Shown: positions 51,961 to 63,138, counted from the stretch's first letter. The stretch is DNA of 64,000 bases from Bradyrhizobium canariense (GCF_018130465.1 NZ_JAFCKJ010000001.1:806001-870000); one strand, 5' to 3'. Translations and numbers: made by a program. The notes: generated by a model from the letters alone, not told the origin.

Positions 51961-52980
51961 ATGTCATCCAGATTTAAGGTCCTCACCGGCACCGTGGCGA
52001 TCGCCGCGCTGCTCTCTTTGTGCTCGCCCGCCCTCGCACAGTCGGACGATGCCGATCCCGAGATGCGGATCGAGCGGCTGGAGAACCAGCTGCGCCAGCT
52101 CACCGGCCAGAACGAAGAGCTGCAATATCGCAACCGCCAGCTCGAAGATCGGCTGCGAGCGCTCGAGGGCGGCGCGCAAGGTGCGCCGGGCCAGGCGGCG
52201 GCCATGCCGCCCGCGCCGGCCTATCGCCAGCAGCCGTCGCAGCAGCCGAATTACGAGCAGCCGCAGATCGCCTCTCCCGCGCCGATCGTTCAGGAGCAGC
52301 CTGCGCCCGGCGCGCCGGGTACGCGCCGCCGCGGCGATGCCTTCGATCCGAACCAGAGCCCGAATGCGCCGGGTGCGCCGCGCGCGCTCGGGGGCGGTCA
52401 GCAGCCGATGTCGGCAGGCGCCCCTGCCGGCGCGCCCGGCGGCCGTGGCGCCGGCGAACCACTTGATCTCGCCAACAACGGCGCCCGCTATCCGCAAGCG
52501 GCCGCGCCCCAGGCCGCGCAGCCCGGCTATCCGCCGGGCCAATCCGGCTCTCCCACGCCATCGGGCGGCACGGCCCTTGCGACCCTGCCGCCCTCGGCAA
52601 CGCCGCGCGACGAATTCGACCTCGGCATCGGCTACATGCAGCGCAAGGACTATGCGCTGGCCGAGCAGACCATGAAGAATTTCTCGCAGAAATATCCGAG
52701 CGACCCGCTGCTCGGCGACGCGCAATACTGGCTCGGCGAAAGCTATTTCCAGCGCCAGCAATATCGCGACTCCGCGGAAGCCTTCCTCGCCGTCACGACC
52801 AAATACGACAAATCCGCCAAGGCGCCGGATGCCCTGCTGCGGCTCGGCCAGTCGCTGGCCGCGCTGAAGGAGAAGGAGGCCGCCTGCGCCGCCTTCGGCG
52901 AGATCGGCCGCAAATATCCGCGCGCTTCGGGCGGCGTCAAAGCCGCCGTGGACCGCGAGCAGAAGCGGGTGAAGTGCTGA
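51961..52980 (+). CDS. cpoB: Cell division coordinator CpoB (YbgF)
   Basis: A 339-residue periplasmic protein. The signal peptide ends SPALAQS. A coiled coil follows (RIERLENQLRQLTGQNEELQ and YRNRQLEDRLRALEGG), then a long Pro/Gly/Ala/Gln-rich linker (about 65-215) and C-terminal TPR repeats (DEFDLGIGYMQRKDYALAEQ, YWLGESYFQRQQYRDSAEAF, PDALLRLGQSLAALKEKEAA). This is the YbgF/CpoB layout; the coiled coil trimerises and the TPR part binds TolA. The linker is longer than in E. coli. The start at 51961 begins the signal peptide after AGGGCAAG. Confidence 0.93.
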   Translation: MSSRFKVLTGTVAIAALLSLCSPALAQSDDADPEMRIERLENQLRQLTGQNEELQYRNRQLEDRLRALEGGAQGAPGQAAAMPPAPAYRQQPSQQPNYEQPQIASPAPIVQEQPAPGAPGTRRRGDAFDPNQSPNAPGAPRALGGGQQPMSAGAPAGAPGGRGAGEPLDLANNGARYPQAAAPQAAQPGYPPGQSGSPTPSGGTALATLPPSATPRDEFDLGIGYMQRKDYALAEQTMKNFSQKYPSDPLLGDAQYWLGESYFQRQQYRDSAEAFLAVTTKYDKSAKAPDALLRLGQSLAALKEKEAACAAFGEIGRKYPRASGGVKAAVDREQKRVKC

Positions 52981-53056
52981 CCCGCGGCGATTGATCCTGA
53001 CAAGACGGATGGTGCTGCGCTAAACAGTCGGTCCATCCGCGGACGATTGCAGCGTC

Positions 53057-54124
53057 ATGTCAGAGGACAACTCACCGATCTCGGCGCGTGAGGCCAAGCG
53101 CCTGTTCGCAGGCCTGAAAGGCGCGCCGGGACTGTTGCTCGCGGTCTCCGGCGGGCCCGACTCGGTCGCGCTGATGTGGCTTGCGGCGCGCTGGCACCGC
53201 AGCCTCGCGCGCGGCCCGCGTCTCACCGTCGTCACCATCGACCACGGCTTGCGGCCGGAGGCGGTGCGCGAGGCGCGCGAGGTCAAGCGTCTGGCGACCG
53301 CGCTTGGCTTGCCGCACCGGACCGTGCGCTGGCGCGAGGCAAAGCCGAAAACGGGACTGCCGGCCGCCGCGCGCGAAGCTCGCTACCGCCTGCTTGCGCA
53401 AGCTGCGCGTGCCGCCGGCGCGAGCCATGTGCTGACCGCCCACACCCGTGACGACCAGGCCGAGACCCTGTTGATGCGTCTTGTCCGCGGCAGCGGACTT
53501 GCCGGGCTGTCGGCGATGGCCCGTCTCACGGAGCGCGACGGCGTCGTCCTTGCGCGTCCGCTGCTCGATGTTCCGAAGTCGCAGCTGATCGCGACCTTGA
53601 GGCGGGCGAAGATCGGCTTTGCCGACGATCCCACCAACCACGACGCTGCCTTCACCCGGCCGCGGCTGCGTGCGCTGCTGCCGCAGCTCGCGGCAGAGGG
53701 CGGCGATGCCCGCAGCCTGGCTCGGCTCGCGGCAAGGCTGGCACGCGCCAATGCGGCCGTCGAGGTGCTGGTCGATGGCGCCGAGCGCTTCCTCCGTTTG
53801 CGGGATCGCGGCGATGCGCCGCAGGCTGGCGTTCGAAGCCTCGAGGCCTCCGCTTTTGCCGCCCTGCCGGAGGAGGTCCGGCTGCGGCTCCTGCTGCGGG
53901 CCATCAACGCGTTCGGGCATGAGGGGCCGGCGGAACTCGGCAAGGTCGAATCCCTCTTGGGTGCGCTCGATCAGGCCATAGCTACGGGGCGTATGGCTGC
54001 AGGGCGCGCGGCTGCAAATGGCCGGCCGGTGCTGAAGCAGACCCTTGCGGGAGCCTTGATCAGCCTTGCCGGGGGGCGTATCCACATCGCGCCGGCGCCG
54101 GCCCGGCGGCGCAAGGGGAGCTAA
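53057..54124 (+). CDS. tilS: tRNA(Ile)-lysidine synthase
   Basis: A 355-residue N-type ATP pyrophosphatase. The PP-loop SGGPDS is at residues 31-36, followed by VVTIDHGLRPEA, HVLTAHTRDDQAETLLMRL and LARPLLDVPKSQL, which are characteristic TilS blocks. The enzyme modifies C34 of the minor tRNA-Ile to lysidine, changing its codon recognition from AUG to AUA; it is essential. It is shorter at the C-terminus than E. coli TilS. The gene sits between cpoB and ftsH, as in many alphaproteobacteria. Confidence 0.94.
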   Translation: MSEDNSPISAREAKRLFAGLKGAPGLLLAVSGGPDSVALMWLAARWHRSLARGPRLTVVTIDHGLRPEAVREAREVKRLATALGLPHRTVRWREAKPKTGLPAAAREARYRLLAQAARAAGASHVLTAHTRDDQAETLLMRLVRGSGLAGLSAMARLTERDGVVLARPLLDVPKSQLIATLRRAKIGFADDPTNHDAAFTRPRLRALLPQLAAEGGDARSLARLAARLARANAAVEVLVDGAERFLRLRDRGDAPQAGVRSLEASAFAALPEEVRLRLLLRAINAFGHEGPAELGKVESLLGALDQAIATGRMAAGRAAANGRPVLKQTLAGALISLAGGRIHIAPAPARRRKGS

Positions 54125-54260
54125 GCCGCGGACCATGACACCGGCCGTTTCGGCGGCGCGGCGTCAGGTCACCTTAACCAGGCGGGAAAAACCCCTGTCC
54201 GGCCGCCATTATTTCAGCGGGAATCGCTCTAAGATGGGATAAATAGTCCCACCTCGTTCC

Positions 54261-54290
54261 CTTGGCAGCGACCGGGGCGGCACCTAAATT
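54261..54290 (+). promoter_or_regulatory. Possible RpoH (heat-shock) promoter of ftsH
   Basis: CTTG at 54261-54264 and CCTAAATT at 54283-54290 are separated by 18 bases, close to the alphaproteobacterial RpoH pattern CTTG-N17/18-CYTATNT with one mismatch. It lies about 100 bases before the ftsH start codon. Confidence 0.35.
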
Positions 54291-54391
54291 GTATGCGTCT
54301 AACCGAGAGGATTCCTTGGGATTTCCTCGTACGGCCCAAAGTAACTGCCCGAGGATCAGGCCGCGATCCGCGCGACCACGAAGGAAGATCG

Positions 54392-56314
<1,923 letters not shown>

Positions 56315-56327
56315 CGCCTTTCGCGCC

Positions 56328-56747
56328 ATGGCCGGCTATTCCGGCAAACCGTTAGTGCAAAAGCTCGGCATCAAGCCGGGCTTTTGTATTTTTGTGGACG
56401 GTCTCTCAGTCGGTTATGGCGCCATCGTCGGCGACCTGCCCGACGGTGTGCGGATGATGCGCGTGGCCAAGGCGCCGCTCGACCTCGTGCATCTGTTCGC
56501 GACCGAGGCCAAAGGCCTCGGCGCCAGGCTGCGCAGCTACCGTAAGGCTATCGCGCCCGACGGAATGATCTGGGTGTCGTGGCCGAAGAAGGCTTCGGGT
56601 GTCGCAACGGACGTGACGGAAACCGTGGTGCGCGCGACCGCGCTCACCAATGGCCTCGTCGATATCAAGGTCTGCGCGGTCGACGATGTCTGGTCGGGCC
56701 TCAAGCTGGTGATTCCCGTGAAGGAGCGGGGCAAGCTCGCGAAATAA
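56328..56747 (+). CDS. DUF3052-family protein
   Basis: A 139-residue soluble protein: AGYSGKPLVQKLGIKPGFCI, then MIWVSWPKKASGVATDVTE and VDIKVCAVDDVWSGLKLVIPV near the end. This is the DUF3052 pattern, found in many actinobacteria and proteobacteria; the biochemical role is unknown. It begins 13 bases after the ftsH stop, with no convincing Shine-Dalgarno site, so it may be translated from the ftsH transcript. Confidence 0.85.
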   Translation: MAGYSGKPLVQKLGIKPGFCIFVDGLSVGYGAIVGDLPDGVRMMRVAKAPLDLVHLFATEAKGLGARLRSYRKAIAPDGMIWVSWPKKASGVATDVTETVVRATALTNGLVDIKVCAVDDVWSGLKLVIPVKERGKLAK

Positions 56748-56881
56748 CCGCAAGGCCGAACCCTCATAATTGCGGTTGGCGTCCGCCACGGCGCCATGTC
56801 ATCCTCCCGTCCAGCCGGACAACGGCACGGTCGCGCCCTTTGAAGCGCGCGGCACGACAACAAAGGGAGGAGGGGAAGTCG

Positions 56882-58096
56882 ATGCGCTTTGCGAGGGCAT
56901 TGGGCGCGCTTGGCGCCGTTTCGTTCCTGACATTTTCGTTCCTGACCGCTCCATCCGCCGCCGCCGAAATGCGCGGCGTCACCGCGACCGAGATCAAAAT
57001 CGGCCAGACCATGCCCTATAGCGGGCCGGTGTCGGCCTTCGGTGCGCTCGGCAAGGGCGAGGTCGGCTACTTCAAGATGCTGAACGAGAAGGGCGGCATC
57101 AACGGCCGCAAGGTCAATCTGATCTCGCTCGACGACAGCTATGCGCCGCCGAAATCGGTCGAGCAGACACGCAGGCTGGTGGAGAGCGACGAAGTCGCGC
57201 TGATCTTCTCCTCGATCGGCACCGCCCACAACACGGCGATCGCGAAATACCTCCAGTCCAAGAACGTGCCGCAGCTCTTCATCGGCTCCGGTGCCTCGAA
57301 ATTCGCCGACGTCGCGCAATATCCGCAGGCGACGATGGGCGTGCAGGCGCCGTTCCGCTACGAGGCGCGGCTCTATGCGCGCTATGCGCTGGCGAAGAAT
57401 CCGAACGCGAAGTTCGCCGTGATCTCGCAGAACGACGATTACGGCCGCGACTATCTCGCCGGGCTGAAGGACGTGCTCGGCGAAAAATACGATAGCATCG
57501 TCACCGGCGCGACCTACGAGATCCAGGACCCAACCATCGATTCCCAGATCGTGAAGCTCAAGGCGTCGGGCGCCGATGTATTCGTGATCGCGGCGACGCC
57601 GAAATTCGCGGCACAGGCGATCCGCAAATCCTTCGAGATCGGCTGGCGGCCGATGATTTTCCTGTCCAACGTCGCGGTGTGGGTTTCGACGGTGATGGAG
57701 CCCGCGGGGCTGGAAGCCGGCACCGGCATCCTCTCTACCGCCTACGTGAAGGACCCCGACGATCCCGCCTGGAAGGATGATTCCGGCGTGAAGGGCTGGC
57801 GCGAGTTCATGACCAAATACGTGCCGGAGGCCGACCAGCACGACACCAATTACGTCAACGCCTACAACAGCGCGATGGCGCTGGAGGCGGTGCTGAAAGC
57901 CTGCGGCGACGATCTGTCGACCGAGAACATCCTGAAGCAGGCCTTCGCGATCCGCGATCTCGAATTGCCGATGCTGCTGCCCGGCATCAAGGTCAACACC
58001 GGCACGACCGATCACGTCCCGGTCGACCAGATGCAGTTCATGCGCTTCAACGGCAGGAGCTGGGAGCGTTTTGGCGACTTGCAGACGGGGAATTGA
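56882..58096 (+). CDS. ABC transporter substrate-binding protein (branched-chain amino acid/urea/amide type)
   Basis: A 404-residue periplasmic binding protein of the Leu/Ile/Val-binding class. It has a signal peptide (ALGALGAVSFLTFSFLTAPSAAA), then VTATEIKIGQTMPYSGPVSAFG, LISLDDSYAPPKSVEQTRRLVE and KFAVISQNDDYGRDYLAGLKD. A very strong RBS (GGGAGGAGGGG) precedes ATG 56882; the upstream open frame overlaps the DUF3052 gene. No permease or ATPase genes are adjacent, so it is an orphan binding protein of the kind numerous in Bradyrhizobium. The ligand is unknown. Confidence 0.93.
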   Translation: MRFARALGALGAVSFLTFSFLTAPSAAAEMRGVTATEIKIGQTMPYSGPVSAFGALGKGEVGYFKMLNEKGGINGRKVNLISLDDSYAPPKSVEQTRRLVESDEVALIFSSIGTAHNTAIAKYLQSKNVPQLFIGSGASKFADVAQYPQATMGVQAPFRYEARLYARYALAKNPNAKFAVISQNDDYGRDYLAGLKDVLGEKYDSIVTGATYEIQDPTIDSQIVKLKASGADVFVIAATPKFAAQAIRKSFEIGWRPMIFLSNVAVWVSTVMEPAGLEAGTGILSTAYVKDPDDPAWKDDSGVKGWREFMTKYVPEADQHDTNYVNAYNSAMALEAVLKACGDDLSTENILKQAFAIRDLELPMLLPGIKVNTGTTDHVPVDQMQFMRFNGRSWERFGDLQTGN

Positions 58097-58144
58097 TGAT
58101 GTGATGGGGTGAGTTTTAGAAGTAAGGTGGACACTCCGTGCCCC

Positions 58145-58222
58145 GTCATTGCGAGCGCAGCGAAGCAATCCAGAATCCCTCCGCGGCGACAGTCTGGATT
58201 GCTTCGCTGCGCTCGCAATGAC
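58145..58222. repeat. Dispersed palindromic repeat with 30-bp perfect inverted arms
   Basis: Positions 58145-58174 and 58193-58222 are exact reverse complements (arms begin GTCATTGCGAGCGCAGCGAA), around an 18-base centre. This GTCATTGCGAG...CAATGAC family is a well-known intergenic repeat in Bradyrhizobium and some other genomes. It occupies part of the 341-base gap between 58096 and 58438, in which no gene was recognised. Confidence 0.8.
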
Positions 58223-58437
58223 GAGTTCGTTGTGGCTTTGCGCTTGCTCGTCGGCATCGCCTCCGCTGCTTGGGCAATCCGTCGCGTTCCCCAAACAAAC
58301 GACTCTTTCTGGATTTAAACGACCATGTTGCCCTGATAACGAGTCTGGGATCATAACGAGCTTGTCCAGCACACCATGTCGATCCACCTCCTGTCGCACC
58401 GGCCGCACGATGCACCGGCCCTTGATGGAGATCGACC

Positions 58438-58752
58438 ATGACTGGATTTAAGACTTTCGCTGCCGCGGCATTGTTGTCGGCCCTGACCGCAACCAACGCC
58501 TACGCGCAATCCGGCTTTGCGAGCAGCCATCCTGATGCGTACGAGGCCGAGAATCCCGATCGCAACCCCAATGGCACGCTGACGCCCGCCGGCCGGCTGG
58601 GCCTCGAATTGCCGGACGGCGGAGCGGCCGTGCAAGGCGTGAACAATGCGATGGCTCGCGTTTCGCGGTCTTGCTCCGAGCGCTATCGCTCCTTCGATCC
58701 GGCGACGGGCACCTATCTCGGCCGGAACGGCGTCCGTTATCTTTGCAGGTAA
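58438..58752 (+). CDS. BA14K-like small exported protein
   Basis: A 104-residue secreted protein. The signal peptide is MTGFKTFAAAALLSALTATNAYA. The mature part ends with CSERYRSFDPATGTYLGRNG followed by VRYLCR, the cysteine-flanked motif of the BA14K (lectin-like) family first described as an immunoreactive protein in Brucella. The centre is Gly/Asn/Pro rich. The family is found mainly in Rhizobiales and its function is poorly known. A hairpin lies downstream. Confidence 0.8.
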   Translation: MTGFKTFAAAALLSALTATNAYAQSGFASSHPDAYEAENPDRNPNGTLTPAGRLGLELPDGGAAVQGVNNAMARVSRSCSERYRSFDPATGTYLGRNGVRYLCR

Positions 58753-58786
58753 TCAGACTCGCCTAGCGCTGCGACGGAGGTGCGTT

Positions 58787-58809
58787 CCCTCCCCCCTTGC
58801 GGGGGAGGG
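58787..58809. repeat. G/C-run palindrome between convergent genes
   Basis: CCCTCCCCC and GGGGGAGGG are perfect 9-bp arms with loop CTTGC. It lies between the stops at 58752 and 58873 and may serve as terminator or be a dispersed repeat. Confidence 0.55.
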
Positions 58810-58872
58810 CCAGGGAGAGGGGTAGCCCAGGAGAAGGTGCCGGTTGTTGATGATGCACCGAGAGCTGCATCC

Positions 58873-60357
58873 TCACTTCGCCGCCGTCGCTCCGTCCGCA
58901 TCGTCCCGCACGTGGATCACGGCGATTTTGTCCGCATAGAGCCGCTTCCAGCCCTTGATGTGGTCCAGCACCTGGGCGGCCGGCACGTCCGCAACCATGA
59001 GCGTGGCGTCGATCTTGTACTCGTCGAGTAGCCGCGTCAGATTGTCGAGCTTCTTGAGCTCCACGGCCTTGAAGACGTCCATGGCGAAGGTTTCGCCGTA
59101 GAGCTCGGCGCGGCCGTCGATGAAGACCGGGATGTCGCGCGAGATCAGATAGCCGCCGAACTGGTAGGCATTGAAGATGCGCTGAGCTTTCCGTTTCTCG
59201 AGCAGGTCGACGGCGGCAACCGGTGTCTGGTCCATCGTGAAGGTGAAGCGGTGATGCGACATGTAAAGTGAGGTCGAGGTCCAGCCGGCGGCCACGATCA
59301 TCAGCGCGCCGGTTGCGGTGACGTAGCGGGCCGCCCAGCTCGCGCTGCCCTGCGTGCCGGGCCCCGGCAGCACAGACCGTTCGCCGAGCGGCTTGGCCAG
59401 CACCAGCGGCACCAGGAAGGCAAAGGCCTCGATGCTCCTGACATGGGTGAGCGCCATCCAGGTCAGCAGCAGGATCAGAAGAATGCGCGGCGGCGAGAGC
59501 GTCAGGCCGCGATACAGCCCGATCGCGATCAGGCCGAGCAGCGCGCCTTCGAATGCGTTGAAGGATGCGAAGCTCGCAGGCGACCATTCGGAGATGACCG
59601 TCAGCAGCTCGCCGAGATTGAGGATGTTGGCCGCGGCGAGCAATGTGCGCCAGCCATAGGGGGTGACGCAGCTCGCAGCGAGGGCCGCAACACCGAACAG
59701 GAACCAGCGCGACAGCAGCCTGACTTGCTTGCCGGACTCCATGCCCCAGAGCGCCACAAACGACATCGGGCCGATCAGCACCAGGCCCAGGACGAAGCCG
59801 CCATGCAGGTTCGACCACAGTGACATCAGCGGCAGCCAGTACCAGGACGGGGCGCCCTTGCGGTCGGCCGCGGCCATCAACACGCCGACCCACGCGATCA
59901 TCACGGGCAGCGCCAGCATGTGCGGCCGCGCCAGGATGTGGTGCAGCGACAGCAAGAGCGCGAACATCGCGAACAGGACCGCGCGCGGAATTTCCAGATG
60001 GGCCTCGAGCATGTCGACCAGGATCGCCGCCGACAATGCGACCGCAAGCGCGGTGAGGATCACCGGGCCGGCCCAGTCCCATTGCGCATAGGAGAGGGCG
60101 AACAGCACCTGCGACAGCCATGAGGTCGAAACCCAGGGCGCCCCCGGCCGGGTGAAGGAATAGAAGTCCGTGTAGGGAAGCGCGTGGTGATCGAGGATCC
60201 ATTGTCCGATCTTGATCTGCCAGAACGAGTCGGAGTCCTGAAGCAGCGTGTCGCCGACATACACGAAGAAGAGATAGGCGCCCGCACCGACGCACAGCGG
60301 CACCAGGGCTCGCGCACGACTCTGCACCACGATGCTGTTGGCAAAGGAAAGGGACAT
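58873..60357 (-). CDS. Large polytopic membrane protein, GT-C glycosyltransferase-like
   Basis: A 494-residue inner-membrane protein with about ten membrane helices. After TM1 (ALVPLCVGAGAYLFFVYVGD) comes a periplasmic loop with QDSDSFWQIKIGQWILDHH and YTDFYSFTRPGAPWVSTSWL. Position and acidic residues recall the catalytic loop of GT-C glycosyltransferases, and HHILARPHMLALP follows. The C-terminal 110 residues are soluble and periplasmic, including YQFGGYLISRDIPVFIDGRA. Such proteins are annotated as hypothetical in related genomes. ATG 60357, behind GAGGCGGC, begins the conserved part. Enzymatic function is a guess. Confidence 0.75.
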   Translation of the reverse strand: MSLSFANSIVVQSRARALVPLCVGAGAYLFFVYVGDTLLQDSDSFWQIKIGQWILDHHALPYTDFYSFTRPGAPWVSTSWLSQVLFALSYAQWDWAGPVILTALAVALSAAILVDMLEAHLEIPRAVLFAMFALLLSLHHILARPHMLALPVMIAWVGVLMAAADRKGAPSWYWLPLMSLWSNLHGGFVLGLVLIGPMSFVALWGMESGKQVRLLSRWFLFGVAALAASCVTPYGWRTLLAAANILNLGELLTVISEWSPASFASFNAFEGALLGLIAIGLYRGLTLSPPRILLILLLTWMALTHVRSIEAFAFLVPLVLAKPLGERSVLPGPGTQGSASWAARYVTATGALMIVAAGWTSTSLYMSHHRFTFTMDQTPVAAVDLLEKRKAQRIFNAYQFGGYLISRDIPVFIDGRAELYGETFAMDVFKAVELKKLDNLTRLLDEYKIDATLMVADVPAAQVLDHIKGWKRLYADKIAVIHVRDDADGATAAK

Positions 60358-60653
60358 GCCGCCTCGTCGTCCTGTTGTTTTTGTCGGGTTGCCGAGCGGA
60401 CGGCATTGGACCACGGTGGTCATAACTTCGGGTAAACCGGCATTGCCGGGCCGGTTGGTATCTCGATAATTTAACGGGTTGTTTTAGATTTCGGTTTACC
60501 ATCGGCGAATACACGCAAACCGTTCTGTGTTTACGCAGTCGAATTAACTGCGGCGAAATTCTTTGCCACTACGTTCGGTTCCATGGTCAAGCGGCGCTGG
60601 GAGCCCAAAAAGACCAGATCAGTTGTAGCCTCGTGTACCTTTTTGGAGCTGTC

Positions 60654-60818
60654 ATGAAGAACCTCGTTGCGCGTTTCCTGAACGACGAATCCGGCGCCAC
60701 CGCTATCGAATACGGTCTGATCGCCGCCGGCATCGCGCTGGCGATCATCACCGTCGTCAATAACCTGGGTGTCACCTTGAACGGCAAGTTCACCTCGATC
60801 TCGACCGGCCTCAAGTAA
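60654..60818 (+). CDS. Flp/Fap-type pilin
   Basis: A 54-residue type IVb pilin: short leader MKNLVARFLNDESG, then the ATAIEYGLIAAGIALAIITVV helix with the conserved Glu at position five of the mature protein, the site for prepilin peptidase being before ATAIEYG. RBS GGAG precedes ATG 60654, and a good terminator lies 24 bases after the stop. Flp pilins form adhesive Tad pili. No cpaB-F or tad assembly genes are in the window, so export must use a system encoded elsewhere. Confidence 0.93.
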   Translation: MKNLVARFLNDESGATAIEYGLIAAGIALAIITVVNNLGVTLNGKFTSISTGLK

Positions 60819-60841
60819 GCCCGTACGAATTGCGAATTTAG

Positions 60842-60874
60842 AGAGCCCCGTCCTTGGCGGGGCTCTTTTCGTTT
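60842..60874 (+). terminator. Intrinsic terminator of the pilin gene
   Basis: A perfect 9-bp stem, AGAGCCCCG with CGGGGCTCT, a seven-base loop, and TTTTCGTTT downstream. Confidence 0.88.
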
Positions 60875-61053
60875 GACCGACGATTTCCGGATCTGGGAGG
60901 TCGTGAAGCTGCAGCAAGCCTGTAGGGCGGCAAAGCGTCTGCGGCAGCTCCAAGAGCGCAGGCGCAAGCGTTCCCACCGTCGAGAATATTGGACATTGAA
61001 AATTGCCGGCGGGCACGGCGCTACGCGCGCACCCTAGGGCAACTTGCCGCCCG

Positions 61054-62037
61054 TCATTCCGCGAGGCCGGGCTGCCAGAGCGGCGACCGAGCAGGCGCCG
61101 CAGACGTTCGCGACGTGCGGCCGTGCCATTCGAGATAGAATTTCGCTGCCGAGATCGACGCTGCGGCGACTGCGATGCCGCCGGCGACGTCGATGACGTA
61201 ATGCGCGCCGATCACCGGTGTCGCCGCGATCATCAGCAGATTGAGCGCGGCCGCGATGCCGCCGAGGCCGCGCACCGGCCACAGCGCCCACATGTAGAGC
61301 ACGGCGGATGCGGCGTGGAAGCTCGGAAACGAGACGATGCCGGAGAGGAAGTACAGCCGGAGCTCGTGCAGGCTGCCGTCGCGAAGTGCGAGGATGTCGC
61401 GCAATTGCCCGGCATAGACCGCGGTGTTGATTTCGGGAAAATGCGCGGCGGGCAGCTGCAGCGCCCAAAAGGTGCCGATCGCGGGCACGACGGCGGAGAT
61501 CGCGATGGTGACAGCGAGCGCGATGCTCATCGCGAGCGTGAACAATTGCAGCCGCACATAGCGCGCTGTCAGTGCCAGCACGACAGGGATGCCGAGCAGC
61601 GGCAATTTGATCAGCCCGTATCCACGAGCCAGACAGTCCGCGAGCCAGGGATGGTCGTTGACGTATCGCGCGATCGGTTCGGGATCGAGGCCGAGCGCAC
61701 GGTCGATCGCAAGCAGCGCCTGGTCCTGCAGCGGCCAGTTCAGCTTGCCCGCGACATAGCTGAGCGGTCCCACGATGACGCAGGTGATAATGATCTGCCC
61801 GATCGTGCCGAGCGAAAACAGCAGCTTCGGGTCGGCAAGCTCGCCTTTGACGATGCGGTGGCCGTAGGCCAGCGCGAGCAGGACCGCAGCGACCGCCAGC
61901 GTCACGCCACAGGCGACCGGCTCGAGGCTCAGGCCGGTGAAGGGGAGGCCGAGCGCCAGCAGGCTGCCCATGGCTGCGATGGGGAGCCAGTTCAGGTGGA
62001 AGAGCTGCCAGGCGGTCCGGGCGTCCGTGTCGACCAT
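61054..62037 (-). CDS. PAP2-superfamily membrane protein (lipid phosphatase/transferase-like)
   Basis: A 327-residue membrane protein with about eight helices. The PAP2 motifs are FPSFHAASAVLYMWAL (second motif with the catalytic His) and GAHYVIDVAGGIAVAA (third motif His and Asp). The first motif, KxxxxxxRP, is not evident, as in the PAP2_3/Aur1-sphingomyelin-synthase branch. Such proteins transfer or remove phosphate head groups of lipids. The start is ATG 62037. It is convergent with the pilin gene and divergent from a TetR gene. Confidence 0.87.
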   Translation of the reverse strand: MVDTDARTAWQLFHLNWLPIAAMGSLLALGLPFTGLSLEPVACGVTLAVAAVLLALAYGHRIVKGELADPKLLFSLGTIGQIIITCVIVGPLSYVAGKLNWPLQDQALLAIDRALGLDPEPIARYVNDHPWLADCLARGYGLIKLPLLGIPVVLALTARYVRLQLFTLAMSIALAVTIAISAVVPAIGTFWALQLPAAHFPEINTAVYAGQLRDILALRDGSLHELRLYFLSGIVSFPSFHAASAVLYMWALWPVRGLGGIAAALNLLMIAATPVIGAHYVIDVAGGIAVAAASISAAKFYLEWHGRTSRTSAAPARSPLWQPGLAE

Positions 62038-62307
62038 GCTGCACCGAGGTGGGATCGCAATACCGCAGCACAGTCGCGGATCAGATTTAAGATGGCGGTA
62101 ACGATCGTGGTTACCCCTTCACCAAACCAGTTCGCGACGTTTTTAGCTGTTTGAGCCCGCGCTTTTTTTTGGCGTGACGCTTCATGCATTTGCACCTTGT
62201 CATCCACTCTGAATAGTTGTTCAGTCCTTGCGGGGCGATTTGCGACATCGGTGACGAAGCGTTCGGCCGCAGGGCGTGCGGCTGGCGTGTGGGACAGGAA
62301 GCGCGCC

Positions 62308-62988
62308 ATGGTTTATCGGCGGACGCATCAAGTGGTGAAGCGCCTTGCGGCCCGGCGCAGTGCGATACTGGCGGCGGCGCGGGAGGCGGCGGCGGAAGGC
62401 GGGATGGCGGCGGTGCAGATTGCGCCGGTCGCGGTTCGCGCCAGCGTCGCTGCGGGTACGGTCTACCGTTACTTCCCCTCCAAGGCCGACTTGATTTCCG
62501 AATTGATCGCCGAAGTCTCCCGCGACGAGCTCACGGCGATCCGGCGAGCAGCCGATGCCGCGCCGGGGCCGTCCTCGGCGCTGGCGGCGGCCGTGACCAC
62601 CGTGGCGGTCCATACCCTGTCGCAACGCAGGCTCGCTTGGGGCATCCTGGCCGAGCCGGTCGATGTCGATGTCAGCGCCTCGCGCCTCGCCAGCCGGCGC
62701 GAGATCGCGGGCGAGATGGCCTCGCGGATCGACGCCGCCGTGCGCGCCGGCCACCTGCCGGCGCAGGACACCGCGCTCGCCGCCACCGCGCTGCTCGGCG
62801 CGCTGCACGAGGCGCTGGTCGGACCGCTCGCGCCGGACAATCTCGAAGATCCCGCCAGGATGCGCGATGCCGTGCAGACCGTGACGCTGCTGGCGCTCCG
62901 CGCTGTCGGCGTCATGGACGCCCGCGCCAGGGGGCTCGTGGTGCAGCAGACGCTGCTGCCGGCGGCGAAAGCGCTGGTCGGGGCCTAA
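62308..62988 (+). CDS. TetR/AcrR-family transcriptional regulator
   Basis: A 226-residue regulator. After a basic start (MVYRRTHQVVKRLAARRSAI) the HTH is MAAVQIAPVAVRASVAAGTVYRYFPSKADLISELI in sequence, the standard TetR pattern ending YRYFPSK. ATG 62308, preceded by AGGAAG, was selected over a start 37 codons upstream. The C-terminal domain is of the TetR_C type found in regulators of efflux and fatty-acid genes. It is divergent from the PAP2 gene across 270 bases; no clear palindromic operator was seen. Confidence 0.9.
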   Translation: MVYRRTHQVVKRLAARRSAILAAAREAAAEGGMAAVQIAPVAVRASVAAGTVYRYFPSKADLISELIAEVSRDELTAIRRAADAAPGPSSALAAAVTTVAVHTLSQRRLAWGILAEPVDVDVSASRLASRREIAGEMASRIDAAVRAGHLPAQDTALAATALLGALHEALVGPLAPDNLEDPARMRDAVQTVTLLALRAVGVMDARARGLVVQQTLLPAAKALVGA

Positions 62989-63138
62989 ATCGTCCGCCTG
63001 ATCGACCCGGGGATCTGAACGCGCCCAGGCCATTGCCCGAGTTCGCCTTTTCGAAAAACCTCAGCACATTCGCCGGCCCGGCCGGCTACTGTGCATGGGG
63101 TTGTTTTCGACTTTTTTGTTTGCCGCGTGCTGGCGGAC

